From assembly GCA_963760735.1 (NCBI GenBank), contig CAVXEB010000002.1, positions 1 to 64,000 on the forward strand: a stretch of DNA of 64,000 nt, given 5' to 3'. Shown here piece after piece: positions 18,249 to 27,071 of this stretch. The stretch comes from CF-46 sp963760735 (lineage in GTDB: Bacteria; Chloroflexota; Limnocylindria; Limnocylindrales; CSP1-4). Each line of letters opens with the position of its first letter. The stretch's first letter is position 1. Both the position numbers and the translations under genes were made by a program. The notes below the pieces were generated by a model. That model did no database searches, was not told where the DNA came from, and saw nothing but the letters and a program-made list of their open reading frames with translations.

Positions 18249-19421
18249 ATGAGGCATCCGAATCGCCTGCTCCTGGTCACCACGGCGAGCGTCGCAGTGC
18301 TCGCGACCCTGAGTGGAGTGGCCCTCGCCGCGGGCGCGGTGAGCGACAAGCTGCGGACCGGCGACACGGTGACGATCGCGGCCGGCGAAACGATCCCGAA
18401 CGACCTCTACGCCTTCGCCGGCACGGTTCGGGTCGACGGCACCGTCGACGGTGACCTGGTCGCGAGCGGCGGCCTCGTCGATGTCACGGGCACCGTCACT
18501 GGTGACGTCCTTCTGGCCGGCGGCAGCGTCAACATCACCGGAACGGTCGGCGGCGACGCGCGGATCGCAGGAGGAACGCTGACCGTCGGCGGCGCCGTGA
18601 AGGAGGACCTCCTGGCGACCGGAGGGCAGCTCACGGTCACGTCGTCGGGCACGGTCGGCGAAGACCTCATCGCCGGAACCGGCCGCCTGAGCATCGACGG
18701 CGCGGTGGCCGGCAACGTCCTCGCCCGGACCGGGAGCTACGCGAAGACCGGCACGATCGGTGGGACGGAGGACGTCACGATCACCCCGGTGAACAGTCGG
18801 GCGGGCCAGCCCGAGGCTGCCCCGACGGCAACCCAGCAAGTCGTCGACGCCGTTCGCCACTTCCTCGTGGTCGTTCTCGTCGGCGCTCTGATGATCTGGC
18901 TGACACCGCGAGCGTACGCCGCGATCAAGACCACGCTCCGCCAACAGCCGCTGCCGTCAGCCGGCTGGGGCATCGTCGGGGTCCTCGGCTTCGTGGTGCT
19001 GCTGATCGTCGCGCTGATCGTCGTGATCGTGCTGGCGATCGTGCTGGGCCTGCTGGGGTTCCCCGACCTCGTCGGGATCGACATCGTCGGAGGAATCGTC
19101 GCGATCGTCGGCGCCAGTCTCGCGTTCGCGATCGTCGCCGGATACGTTGCCGACGCGCTCGTCGGCGTGGCCCTGGCGAGCCTTGTCATGCGTGACGAGA
19201 GCTCGAGCCGGTGGCGCGAGCTGGCCGTCCTTGCGGCGGGGGCAGCGGTGGTCGTCCTCCTCTCGTCGCTTCCGATCGTCGGGCCGTGGGTGAAGCTCGT
19301 CGTCGTCCTCCTCGGACTGGGCGCCGTCCTTGCCTCGATTCGACGTCGGCGATCGGGCGCCGGCGCCGAGCCGGGCGAGTGGGTCCAGCCGCAGCAGGCG
19401 CCGCCGGCACCGGCCACCTGA
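18249..19421 (+). CDS. Exported polymer-forming (bactofilin-like) beta-helix protein with C-terminal membrane domain
   Basis: 390 residues. Signal peptide at about 1-28 (LLLVTTASVAVLATLSGVAL then AAG). Residues ~30-185 are repeated turns of a bactofilin-type beta-helix, with recurring G-T-V-x-G-D steps (VDGTVDGDLVASGG, VTGTVTGDVLLAGG, ITGTVGGDARIAGG). From ~200 there are four to five hydrophobic helices, including a strongly Val/Ile-rich pair at about 250-300. Classic bactofilins are cytoplasmic; here the helix is predicted outside and tethered. A structural envelope role is likely. Confidence 0.82.
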   Translation: MRHPNRLLLVTTASVAVLATLSGVALAAGAVSDKLRTGDTVTIAAGETIPNDLYAFAGTVRVDGTVDGDLVASGGLVDVTGTVTGDVLLAGGSVNITGTVGGDARIAGGTLTVGGAVKEDLLATGGQLTVTSSGTVGEDLIAGTGRLSIDGAVAGNVLARTGSYAKTGTIGGTEDVTITPVNSRAGQPEAAPTATQQVVDAVRHFLVVVLVGALMIWLTPRAYAAIKTTLRQQPLPSAGWGIVGVLGFVVLLIVALIVVIVLAIVLGLLGFPDLVGIDIVGGIVAIVGASLAFAIVAGYVADALVGVALASLVMRDESSSRWRELAVLAAGAAVVVLLSSLPIVGPWVKLVVVLLGLGAVLASIRRRRSGAGAEPGEWVQPQQAPPAPAT

Positions 19422-19531
19422 CAGGTCGTCAACCACCGAAAGAAACCGAGGCGAGCCGACACTCGTAGCCACAGGCATCGGTGCGACGTCCAGGCCCCAC
19501 TTCCGCCGCGTCGCATTCCAGGAGGTGCCCC

Positions 19532-20575
19532 ATGACGACTCGTCGGCTCATCGCGATCGGTGCCGTGATCGGCCTCATGTTGGTCACGGCGATCCCGGTC
19601 GCCGCGAAGGACAACGACAAGGGCTACACCGTCAACGTCCTCGTGACGGGTCCCACCCCCGATGCGGACCTGGTCAACGGCTGGGGCATCAGCCGTCTCC
19701 CGGGGAGCCCGTGGTGGGTCTCGGACAACGGCACGGACCTGTCGACGCTCTACAAGGCCGATGGCTCCAAGCAGGGGCTGCGCGTCGCGATCCCCGGTGG
19801 CGCACCAACCGGCACGGTGTCGAGCACCAACGCCGCCGACTTCCACGGCGACCTGTTCCTCTTCGACAGCGAGGCCGGAGTGATCTCCGGCTGGCGCGGC
19901 GCGTTGGGAACGACGGCTGAGATCGGCAATGACGACCACGCCGGGGACGCCGTCTACAAGGGCCTCGCCATCGGCACGGCCGACGTGGGCAAGGGCATGG
20001 CGACCTATCTCTACGCGACCGACTTCCACAATGGTCGGATTGACGTGTTCGACAGCGCCTTCGCATCGCAGACGTGGCCGGGCGCCTTCATCGACCCGAA
20101 GCTCCCGAAGGGCTATGCCCCGTTCGGGATCCAGAACCTCAAGGGGTTGATCTTCGTGACGTTCGCGAAGACGCAGCCGGGTTCCGACGACGAGGCCGCC
20201 GGCCGCGGTCTCGGCGTCGTCGACGTCTTCCTGACCGACGGGACCTTCTTCGGCCGCGTGGCCCGGGGCGGTGGGCTGAACGCACCGTGGGGCCTCGCCT
20301 GGGCGCCCGATGATTTCGGTCCCTTCAGCGGAGACCTGATCGTGGGCAACTTCGGCGACGGCGAGCTCCACGCCTACGCCTTGAACAACGGGCGCTGGCA
20401 CCCGGACGGCGTGCTGCGCGGCAAGCGCCACGAGGCCATCAAGATCGACGGCCTGTGGGGCATCGGGTTCGGTGGCGGGACGGTCAACAACGGCCCGAAG
20501 AACACGCTCTTCTTCGCCGCTGGTCCCAACGATGAGGAGGGCGGCGCCTTCGGCACGATCGAAGCGACGCACTGA
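19532..20575 (+). CDS. TIGR03118-family exported protein
   Basis: 347 residues. Signal peptide 1-25 ending VAAK. The body is an NHL/beta-propeller-like repeat protein; VNGWGISRLPGSPWWVSDNG, FHGDLFLFDSEAGVISGW, GLNAPWGLAWAPDDFG and NGPKNTLFFAAGPNDEEGG are hallmark segments of TIGR03118. Function unknown; proteins of this family are extracytoplasmic and commonly found in soil bacteria. AGGAGGT precedes ATG 19532. Confidence 0.88.
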   Translation: MTTRRLIAIGAVIGLMLVTAIPVAAKDNDKGYTVNVLVTGPTPDADLVNGWGISRLPGSPWWVSDNGTDLSTLYKADGSKQGLRVAIPGGAPTGTVSSTNAADFHGDLFLFDSEAGVISGWRGALGTTAEIGNDDHAGDAVYKGLAIGTADVGKGMATYLYATDFHNGRIDVFDSAFASQTWPGAFIDPKLPKGYAPFGIQNLKGLIFVTFAKTQPGSDDEAAGRGLGVVDVFLTDGTFFGRVARGGGLNAPWGLAWAPDDFGPFSGDLIVGNFGDGELHAYALNNGRWHPDGVLRGKRHEAIKIDGLWGIGFGGGTVNNGPKNTLFFAAGPNDEEGGAFGTIEATH

Positions 20576-20598
20576 TCGTCATCACCGAGGCAGATTGG

Positions 20599-20626
20599 GC
20601 CGGGCCGGTTGCGATGCCGGCCCGGC
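20599..20626 (+). terminator. Hairpin terminator after the TIGR03118 gene
   Basis: Perfect 10-bp stem: GCCGGGCCGG (20599-20608) pairs with CCGGCCCGGC (20617-20626) around an 8-nt loop, 23 bp after the stop codon. Only TT follows, so termination may rely on the stem strength or serve both directions. Confidence 0.6.
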
Positions 20627-20792
20627 TTCGCTCGCCCGACGCCAGCCCGCCCGCACGGGTCAGGTGCTCCGATCCTCGGTCATCGCATCTGGAGTTGCCG
20701 GGGTCAGGTTCTCGATCGCCCCGATCGCAGATCGGTCATTCCCGCGGAAACGCGACGGTGTACGTCCGTCAGACGTGCGCCAGTCAGGCTCC

Positions 20793-21257
20793 TCACCTCT
20801 CCTCGGGGTATACGAGCGGCGTCACCGCACCCGCCTCGTCCGGGTCGAGCGTGAGCGACGCGGAGTTCATGCAGTAGCGCAGACCGGTCGGTCGCGGGCC
20901 GTCCTCGAAGACGTGGCCGAGATGGCCGCCGCAGGTCGCGCAGTTCGCCTCCGTCCGGGTCATGAAGAACGAACGATCCGTCTCGGTGGCGACGGCCTGC
21001 TCATCGACCGGCGCGAAGAAGCTGGGCCAGCCGGTCCCGGACTCGTACTTCGCCTCCGACCGGAACAGCTCGGAGCCGCAGCCGGCGCAGCGGTACGTCC
21101 CCGTCCGGTGCTCGTCCCAGAGCTCGCCGCTGAAGGCGCGCTCCGTGCCCTTCTCGCGGAGCACGCGGTACTGCTGAGGGGTGAGCCGGGCGCGCCAATC
21201 GGCCTCGGTCAATGTCGCGGGGTTCGGGCGGGCAGTCGCATCGGTCATGTCGGTCAT
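20793..21257 (-). CDS. msrB: Peptide-methionine (R)-S-oxide reductase
   Basis: 154 residues. Reduces methionine-R-sulfoxide in proteins. Catalytic Cys129 in RYCMNSASL; the structural zinc site is C57xxC60 and C106xxC109. GTGWPSFF and GGHLGHVF are diagnostic. Single-domain enzyme, not fused to MsrA, which lies separately at 28.5 kb. A second ATG three codons in is possible as start. Confidence 0.96.
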   Translation of the reverse strand: MTDMTDATARPNPATLTEADWRARLTPQQYRVLREKGTERAFSGELWDEHRTGTYRCAGCGSELFRSEAKYESGTGWPSFFAPVDEQAVATETDRSFFMTRTEANCATCGGHLGHVFEDGPRPTGLRYCMNSASLTLDPDEAGAVTPLVYPEER

Positions 21258-21506
21258 CGGGGTTCCTCGGTCGTGGGATCTCTGCGTGAATCATGACCCA
21301 CGTGCGCGACGAATGGATGACGAAGGGCGTGCGTGAGCCGTCCCGGCCAGGTTCTCGATCGGTTCGGACGCGGCCCGATCACGAGGCAAGTCGCCGAATC
21401 GGGCAGGGACCCCATTGCAACGAGACCCGGTCCGGGAGTAGGGTGCCGACCGATCGGGTTGATCCTGCGCACGCGGGGCCCGTAGGTCTGGGAGGGCCGG
21501 TGTTCG

Positions 21507-22142
21507 ATGACGTTCGAAGGGATCCTGCTCGGCTTGGTGGCGCTGGCGATCGGGGCGGCATTCTGCTTCTACGGGTTTCGTTTCTTCCTGATCCTGCTGC
21601 CCCTGTGGGCGTTCCTCGTCGGCTTCTCGGCTGGCGCCCAGATCATCGGCACCTGGTTCGGTGAGGGCTTCCTGGCGACCCTGACCGGCTGGGTCGTCGG
21701 CTTCGTGGTCGGTGCCGGATTCGCGCTGATCTCGTACCTCTGGTACTGGGCGGCGGTCGTGCTCCTCGGCGGCGGCGTGGGCTACCTGATCGGCGTCGGG
21801 CTGATGGCGATGATCGGCGTTCACGGCTTCCTTGGCGTCGCCGTCGGCCTGGTCCTGGCGGTCGTGTTCGCGATCGGCACGATCCTGTTGGCGGTCCCGC
21901 GGGTCCTGGTCGTCGTGCTCACCGCCATCGGCGGCGCCGCGATGCTGGTCGGCGGCGTTCTGCTCGCCCTCGGGATCATCCCGGTCGACTCGCTGAAGGA
22001 TGGCGTCCTCGGGGCGTTCCTCCAGAACAACCTGCTGTGGGGGCTGATCTTCATCGCCCTCGCGGTCATCGGGGCGTTCTACCAGCTCCGCATGCAGGTG
22101 CTCGCGGCCGAGCTGGACCGCAGCCTGTATCGATACGCATGA
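21507..22142 (+). CDS. DUF4203-type multipass membrane protein
   Basis: 211 residues, almost wholly hydrophobic: about seven TM segments, glycine-rich (GWVVGFVVGAGFAL, GGGVGYLIGVGLM). A short polar tail (QVLAAELDRSLYRYA) ends in the cytoplasm. Matches the pattern of DUF4203/TMEM198-like proteins, function unknown in bacteria. GGAGGG Shine-Dalgarno upstream of ATG 21507. A strong terminator follows, so it forms a unit separate from the next gene. Confidence 0.75.
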   Translation: MTFEGILLGLVALAIGAAFCFYGFRFFLILLPLWAFLVGFSAGAQIIGTWFGEGFLATLTGWVVGFVVGAGFALISYLWYWAAVVLLGGGVGYLIGVGLMAMIGVHGFLGVAVGLVLAVVFAIGTILLAVPRVLVVVLTAIGGAAMLVGGVLLALGIIPVDSLKDGVLGAFLQNNLLWGLIFIALAVIGAFYQLRMQVLAAELDRSLYRYA

Positions 22143-22168
22143 GCGGCACCTGATCGATCGAGACCGAC

Positions 22169-22198
22169 GAACGGCCGCCGGACCTCCGGCGGCCGTTC
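22169..22198 (+). terminator. Strong hairpin terminator
   Basis: 13-bp perfect stem GAACGGCCGCCGG (22169-22181) and CCGGCGGCCGTTC (22186-22198) with loop ACCT, 27 bp after the membrane-protein stop. The following bases are CCGTTCC, so no long T run. Confidence 0.7.
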
Positions 22199-22235
22199 CC
22201 GTTCCGACCCAACCAGAGCAAGGGGGATTCGATCG

Positions 22236-22799
22236 ATGAAACTGATCGCCCGCACGTTCGCGGGTCTGTTCACGGGACTGCTGGTGGCATCGGCGGTGGC
22301 GGCGGTCCTGGCGTCGCGCCGGCGGTCGCAGGTCGTCCGCGCCGACGACCCCGAGCTCGACGAGGTCCAGCTGGTCGCGATCTTCGAGCCGCTCAGCTTC
22401 CGATCCCGGGCGGCGGCCTTCCGCGGCGGCACATTGGAGCTCTGGTTCGGCGGCGGGATCATCGACCTGCGCGATGCGACGCTCGATCCGGCCGGTGCCG
22501 TGCTGACGGTTCGCGCGATCTTCGGCGGCTGCCAGGTCGTCGTCCCGGAGTCGTGGCAGGTCGTGACACGTGTCCAGGGCCTCGGTGGAGCCGGCGACGC
22601 CCGGCCGGCCGCTGACCGGGCCGTCGACGGCCCGGTCCTGACGATCGAGGGGATCGCGATCTTCGGTGGTCTCGGCGTCTCGTCCGACGTCTCCGAGGAG
22701 GCCGAGCGGCAGCTCGACCAGGCGGTTGCCGGCCTCGCCGCCGCGCGAACGGCCGTCGACGACGCAGTGGCAAGCGCCGGTGCCGAGGCGGGCACCTAG
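22236..22799 (+). CDS. LiaF-like C-terminal-domain protein (cell-envelope stress type)
   Basis: 187 residues. One N-terminal TM helix (about 8-27), then a right-handed beta-helix-like region: VQLVAIFEPLSFRS, GTLELWFGGGIIDLRDATL, RAIFGGCQVVVPESWQV and IEGIAIFGGLGV. The repeated IFGG plus P-x-W-x-V pattern is that of LiaF/YvqF C-terminal domains that sense envelope stress. A short helical tail follows. No LiaRS two-component genes are adjacent. Confidence 0.72.
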   Translation: MKLIARTFAGLFTGLLVASAVAAVLASRRRSQVVRADDPELDEVQLVAIFEPLSFRSRAAAFRGGTLELWFGGGIIDLRDATLDPAGAVLTVRAIFGGCQVVVPESWQVVTRVQGLGGAGDARPAADRAVDGPVLTIEGIAIFGGLGVSSDVSEEAERQLDQAVAGLAAARTAVDDAVASAGAEAGT

Positions 22800-22820
22800 G
22801 CACCGAACCACGCCGGTCGG

Positions 22821-23537
22821 TCACGACGGAGCGCGCGTGCGCCTGACCGTGAAGACGTGGGACCGGAGCACCGCTCGGTCCTCGAGCTCCGTCGTCGTCT
22901 CGACCTCGTAGGTCGCGATCCGCGCGAATCGATCGACCGGCAGGTATCGCCGGCCGGGATCCGCGGCGAGCACCCGGATCCCCAGGTCGGCCGCCTCCGC
23001 CAGCCACGGCATCACCCGCTCGGCGAACGGGCCCTCGTACCAGGTGTCGGCCGCGAGGAGGACGTCGACGTTCGGCGGCGGTTCCTCGAGGAGGTCCCGG
23101 CCGAGGTAGTCGATGCGGACGCCGTTCGCCCGCGCGTTCATCTCGACGGCGACGGCGGCGAACGGGTCCACGTCCGCGGCCAGGATCTCGGCGGCGCCGG
23201 CGCGCCCGGCCGCGATCGCGACGAGCCCGCTGCCGGTCGCGAAGTCGAGGACGCGCCGCCCCCGGACCTCATCCGGGTGCTCGGCGAGGTACCGGACGAG
23301 CGCGAGCCCGCCGGCCCAGGCGAACGCCCAGAACGGGATGGGTGCATTCGCAGTCCCGAGCTCGGCCTCCGTTGCCCGCCAGACCGGGCCCGCGTCGTCG
23401 GCCAGGTGGAGGCGGATGCCATCGACCCCGGGAACCGGGCGGAGTCGCGTGTGGCGAGCGACGATCGCCCGACGGTGCGAGAGAGGGATGCGCCGCGGTC
23501 GATCGCGCGAGGAATCAGGCTCGGGGTTCCGCGGCAT
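22821..23537 (-). CDS. Class I SAM-dependent methyltransferase, ETFB-lysine/PF10294-like
   Basis: 238 residues. The SAM-binding motif I is VLDFATGSGLVAIAAG, followed by the acidic loop ADVDPFA. IPFWAFAWAGGLALVRYL just before motif I and LAADTWYEGPFAERVMPWL after it are features of the ETFBKMT/nicotinamide-methyltransferase-like group. The target (a lysine of a protein or a small molecule) is unknown. Start could be later than ATG 23537, as no Shine-Dalgarno is visible and the first ~35 residues are basic and variable. Confidence 0.8.
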   Translation of the reverse strand: MPRNPEPDSSRDRPRRIPLSHRRAIVARHTRLRPVPGVDGIRLHLADDAGPVWRATEAELGTANAPIPFWAFAWAGGLALVRYLAEHPDEVRGRRVLDFATGSGLVAIAAGRAGAAEILAADVDPFAAVAVEMNARANGVRIDYLGRDLLEEPPPNVDVLLAADTWYEGPFAERVMPWLAEAADLGIRVLAADPGRRYLPVDRFARIATYEVETTTELEDRAVLRSHVFTVRRTRAPS

Positions 23538-23579
23538 GCACGCAGGGTCGCATGCCCGCTCCCGCCGCGTGCGTGACAG

Positions 23580-25286
23580 CTACTCGATCGCGAGCTTGAC
23601 GAACGCGTCGATGTCGATCCTCGAATGGCCGGCCGTCCCGATCACCTGGATCGTGATCGTGCGTGCCTGGGTCACCGACCAGTTGCGCGCGAACACCACG
23701 ACCCGCGATTGGCGGGAGCTCGAATGGAGGTTGACCGTGGCTGCGTAGACGCCGTCGATGTACACCTTGGCCGAGCCGCGGTCCGGGCCGCGTGCGGCGA
23801 CCCAACCGATGCTGGAGCCGACATACGTGAACTCGGCAAGGGCGTTCTTCGCCGTCGAGTACTTCCAGCTCCCGCCGGATGCCAACGACGTGTTCTGGCT
23901 GTGCCACGTTCCCGTGTAGCGCATCGGGGTTCCGCCCTGCTGGCTCAGGAGCATCCGCACCGAGGGCCCCTCCGTGTACGCGCTCGCGTTCGCCAGACGG
24001 TCTGTCGAGCTCGCTCGCTGGCGGTAGGCATAGCCGAAGGCCAGGCTCTCGTCGGCAGTCGGCGACGCGGGGTTCGCAAGGGTGATCCCCGCCCAGGCGC
24101 CTCCATTCGCGTTCCGCTGGAGCCGGTGTGACGCGATGCCGCTCGGGTCCGTCGCCGACCAGCTCACCCGGGACATCGCGCTGACGGCGCTGATCCTCGC
24201 CCCGGACAGGATGGCCGTGAACGGCGGGTTGACGGTCGGCGGGATGCCGTCCGCGACGACGAGATTGACCTTCGTCGATCGGGTCAATCCCTCGCCGACG
24301 CCGGTGATCGTCAGCGGGTAGGTCCCCGTCGGCGTCGAGGCGATGCTCGTGGTCACCTGCATCGTTGCCGCGGTCGCGGTCGTCGGGTTCGCCGTGAACA
24401 CGGCCGACGCCCCGACCGGGAGGCCGACGACGTCCAGAGCGACCGGGGACGTGAAGTTCGTCCGGACGATGCCGACCGTCGCGGCGGCACCGGTCTGACC
24501 CTGCTTCACCTGGGCCCCGGCCGTGGCCGTGAGGCGGAAGACCGAGTAGGCGACGGACGCGAGGTCACTTCCGTTGAACCGGTCGAGATCGACTCGACCC
24601 GAGATCCCAGACACCGTTCCGCTGCTCGTGTACTGCCAGAACGTCCATCCCTTGCCGCCCCAGTTGACGCCGGCGACGGTCGGGCTCGTGACCCCCCAGT
24701 GGGCGATCCAGAGCTTGAAGCCCGCGTTGGCCAGGGCACTGGTGCCGCCCATGTACTTGGACCAGAACGCCGGGCTCGTGTAGATCATCGGCTTGACGCC
24801 GGTCCGGGTCCAGACCCGGTTCACGAACGCCGTCACCCAGCTCTGGAGGGCGGCGACGCTGAGACCACCGGCGTCCTCGAGGTCGAGGGCGGGCACGAGG
24901 TCGCCCGCGCCGAGCCGGATCGTCGCGACGAAGTGGTCTGCCTCGAGGACCGCGTCGTTGGCGGACGCGTCGGGCCGGGCGAAGTGGTACGCGCCGGTCA
25001 GAATGCCGACCGCCTGGGCGCCGGATCGGTTGACCAGGTAGTGGTCGTCGACGAAGTCGGTGTCCTCGCTCGCCTTGATGATCGCGAACTTCTTGCCGGC
25101 GGCCGCGACCTTCGACCAGGTGATCGTGTTCTGCCAGTGGCTGACGTCGATGCCCTCGAGAATCGTGGTCGCGAACGACGCCGGCGCCGCGTCTTGACTC
25201 GGGGTCGCAGGCGCGGCCGCCACGGCCGCAGGCAGAAGCCCGGCCACGAGGAACAGCGCGAGGATCGAGGCGGCGAGTCTGGGCAT
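23580..25286 (-). CDS. Secreted GH25 lysozyme (muramidase) with C-terminal extension
   Basis: 568 residues from ATG 25286, chosen because a GGGAGG site precedes it and it begins a clean signal peptide (MPRLAASILALFLVAGLLPA). GH25 domain about 40-240: catalytic-barrel motifs GIDVSHWQ, FAIIKASEDT, YHFARP and the acidic pair in ALDLED, finishing FWQYTSSG. Residues ~250-370 are an Ig-like putative Ig domain; the rest (~380-568) is beta-sandwich-like with a carbohydrate-binding flavour. Hydrolyses peptidoglycan glycan strands outside the cell. Confidence 0.9.
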   Translation of the reverse strand: MPRLAASILALFLVAGLLPAAVAAAPATPSQDAAPASFATTILEGIDVSHWQNTITWSKVAAAGKKFAIIKASEDTDFVDDHYLVNRSGAQAVGILTGAYHFARPDASANDAVLEADHFVATIRLGAGDLVPALDLEDAGGLSVAALQSWVTAFVNRVWTRTGVKPMIYTSPAFWSKYMGGTSALANAGFKLWIAHWGVTSPTVAGVNWGGKGWTFWQYTSSGTVSGISGRVDLDRFNGSDLASVAYSVFRLTATAGAQVKQGQTGAAATVGIVRTNFTSPVALDVVGLPVGASAVFTANPTTATAATMQVTTSIASTPTGTYPLTITGVGEGLTRSTKVNLVVADGIPPTVNPPFTAILSGARISAVSAMSRVSWSATDPSGIASHRLQRNANGGAWAGITLANPASPTADESLAFGYAYRQRASSTDRLANASAYTEGPSVRMLLSQQGGTPMRYTGTWHSQNTSLASGGSWKYSTAKNALAEFTYVGSSIGWVAARGPDRGSAKVYIDGVYAATVNLHSSSRQSRVVVFARNWSVTQARTITIQVIGTAGHSRIDIDAFVKLAIE

Positions 25287-25669
25287 GCCGGGCCTCCCGT
25301 GCTCGCGTGGCCGGGCGTTCCCCGATCGAGCGTCACGAGCGACGCGCGGTCGGAAACGGGCGGCGAACGAGCGGTTGGACACGATCGGCGGTCTCCGGCG
25401 AGGACGGGTGGGGCGGAGACCTCGACCTTCGCAATGCTAAGCCACGCGATCAATAGCCAGATCGGAACGGGCGGTCTCGCGGCGCGTGGTACGTTCGGGT
25501 GGGTCTGGTGTAGTCCCATCGATCGCGCTCCCGAGCAGCGCTCGCCCATCGGCGCCCAGCGCTACGATGCGCACGCGCGCCCGACCGTTCCCGTCGCCCG
25601 CGCCCTGTCCGTCCTCGCACCGATCACGTCCGCCCCTGCGCGGGCCTCCACCCCATCGAGGGCTGTCCC
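25287..25669. other. Divergent intergenic region between GH25 and mgtE
   Basis: 383 bp carrying the promoters of both genes. TACGAT at about 25564-25569 is a possible -10 for mgtE with a long leader of roughly 100 nt. I looked for a magnesium riboswitch (M-box or mgtA type) in that leader and could not recognise one. Confidence 0.4.
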
Positions 25670-27025
25670 ATGACGAACGCGGCCACCGACGCCCTCCTCG
25701 AGGAGATCCAGGAGCTGATCCGCGAGCGCGAGCGCGAAGGCGTCGCGGGTCTCGCAGAACGGGTCGGGCCGGCCGAGTGGGCCGCCCTCGTCCCCCGCCT
25801 CGATCCACCGGAGGTCGCCGTCCTCCTCCAGTGGCTGCCCGACGAGGAGATCCCGGAAGTCCTCGAGGAGCTTGACCCGAGCGAGGCGGCCGCGATCCTG
25901 CGGACTCTCTCGCGACAGGAAGCCGCGACGCTGCTCGCCGGGATGGACCCCGACGATGCCGCCGACGTCGTCGAGAACCTGAGCGAGCCGGAGGTGGCGC
26001 AGATCCTCGTCCGGATGGACCCGGCGGAGGCGGAAGAGATCCGCCGCCTGTCTGACTTCGCGCCCGACAGCGCCGGCGGGATCATGACGCCGGAGTTCGT
26101 CGCCGTCAGCGGCGACGCCACCGCCGACGAGGCGATCGCGGCGATCCGGAGCCTCGTCGGGGAGGCCGAGACGGTCGACTACGTCTACGTCGTGGACGGC
26201 GACCGCCACCTGGTCGGCGTCCTCTCGCTGTACCGGCTGATGCTCAGCCCGGGGGCGACGCCGGTCACCGACCTGATCGCCCCGACGACTGTCCGTGTCC
26301 GCGCTTCCGCCGATCGCGAGACCGCGGCGAACCTGCTGACCGAGCGGAACCTGCTGGCGATCCCGGTGGTCGACGACGAGGACCACCTGCTCGGCATCAT
26401 CACCCAGGACGATGTCGCCGACGTCCTCGAGGCCGAGGCCACCGAGGACATCGAGCGACTCGGCGGCTCCCAGCCGCTGAACGTCCCGTATCGCCTGTCG
26501 AGCGTCTCACTCCTCGTCCGGAAGCGGGTCGGCTGGCTGCTGCTCCTGTTCGTCGCCGAGGCGTACACGGGCACGGTCCTGCGGACGTTCTCGGACGAGC
26601 TCGAGGCGGCGGTCGCGCTCAGCTTCTTCATCCCGCTCCTGATCGGGACCGGCGGGAACATCGGCAGCCAGACGGTGACCCTGATCGTCCGCGCGATGGC
26701 CCTCAACGAGGTGTCCCTGCGCGACGTGGCCTGGATCGTCTGGAAGGAGCTCCGGGTCGGGTTCGTCCTCGGCGCGGTCATGGCGGTCGTCGCCTTCGGG
26801 CGGGCCCAGCTCCTCGGCGTCGGGGTCGACATCGGCGTGGTGGTCTCTGTGACGATCCTCGCGATCTGCATCTGGTCGGCGACGGTCGCGGCGGTCCTGC
26901 CGTTGACGCTCCGCCGGCTCCGGATCGACCCGGCGGTCGTCTCGGCGCCGCTCATCACGACCCTGGTCGACGGCACCGGACTGATCATCTACTTCGAGAT
27001 CGCCAAGTTCCTGCTCCGGCTCTGA
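25670..27025 (+). CDS. mgtE: Magnesium transporter MgtE
   Basis: 451 residues. N domain of helical repeats (about 1-130; LDPPEVAVLLQWLPDEEIPE and LDPSEAAAILRTL), two CBS domains (about 137-260) that sense magnesium, a connecting plug helix, then five TM helices (about 285-451) with FFIPLLIGTGGNIGSQ, the conserved pore motif. Imports Mg2+ down its gradient and closes when cytoplasmic Mg2+ is high. Complete and intact. Confidence 0.96.
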   Translation: MTNAATDALLEEIQELIREREREGVAGLAERVGPAEWAALVPRLDPPEVAVLLQWLPDEEIPEVLEELDPSEAAAILRTLSRQEAATLLAGMDPDDAADVVENLSEPEVAQILVRMDPAEAEEIRRLSDFAPDSAGGIMTPEFVAVSGDATADEAIAAIRSLVGEAETVDYVYVVDGDRHLVGVLSLYRLMLSPGATPVTDLIAPTTVRVRASADRETAANLLTERNLLAIPVVDDEDHLLGIITQDDVADVLEAEATEDIERLGGSQPLNVPYRLSSVSLLVRKRVGWLLLLFVAEAYTGTVLRTFSDELEAAVALSFFIPLLIGTGGNIGSQTVTLIVRAMALNEVSLRDVAWIVWKELRVGFVLGAVMAVVAFGRAQLLGVGVDIGVVVSVTILAICIWSATVAAVLPLTLRRLRIDPAVVSAPLITTLVDGTGLIIYFEIAKFLLRL

Positions 27026-27059
27026 CCTTTTCGTCAGCCGCTCACGCCGGACCCGGCGG

Positions 27060-27065
27060 TAGGAT
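27060..27065 (+). promoter_or_regulatory. -10 box giving a likely leaderless transcript
   Basis: TAGGAT ends 6 nt before the GTG start of the histidine kinase gene, so transcription would start at about the first codon. Confidence 0.5.
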
Positions 27066-27071
27066 GCCATC

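Noticed and set aside
25287..25669. Magnesium riboswitch upstream of mgtE
   Set aside because: I could not find the conserved M-box or mgtA-type elements in the leader.
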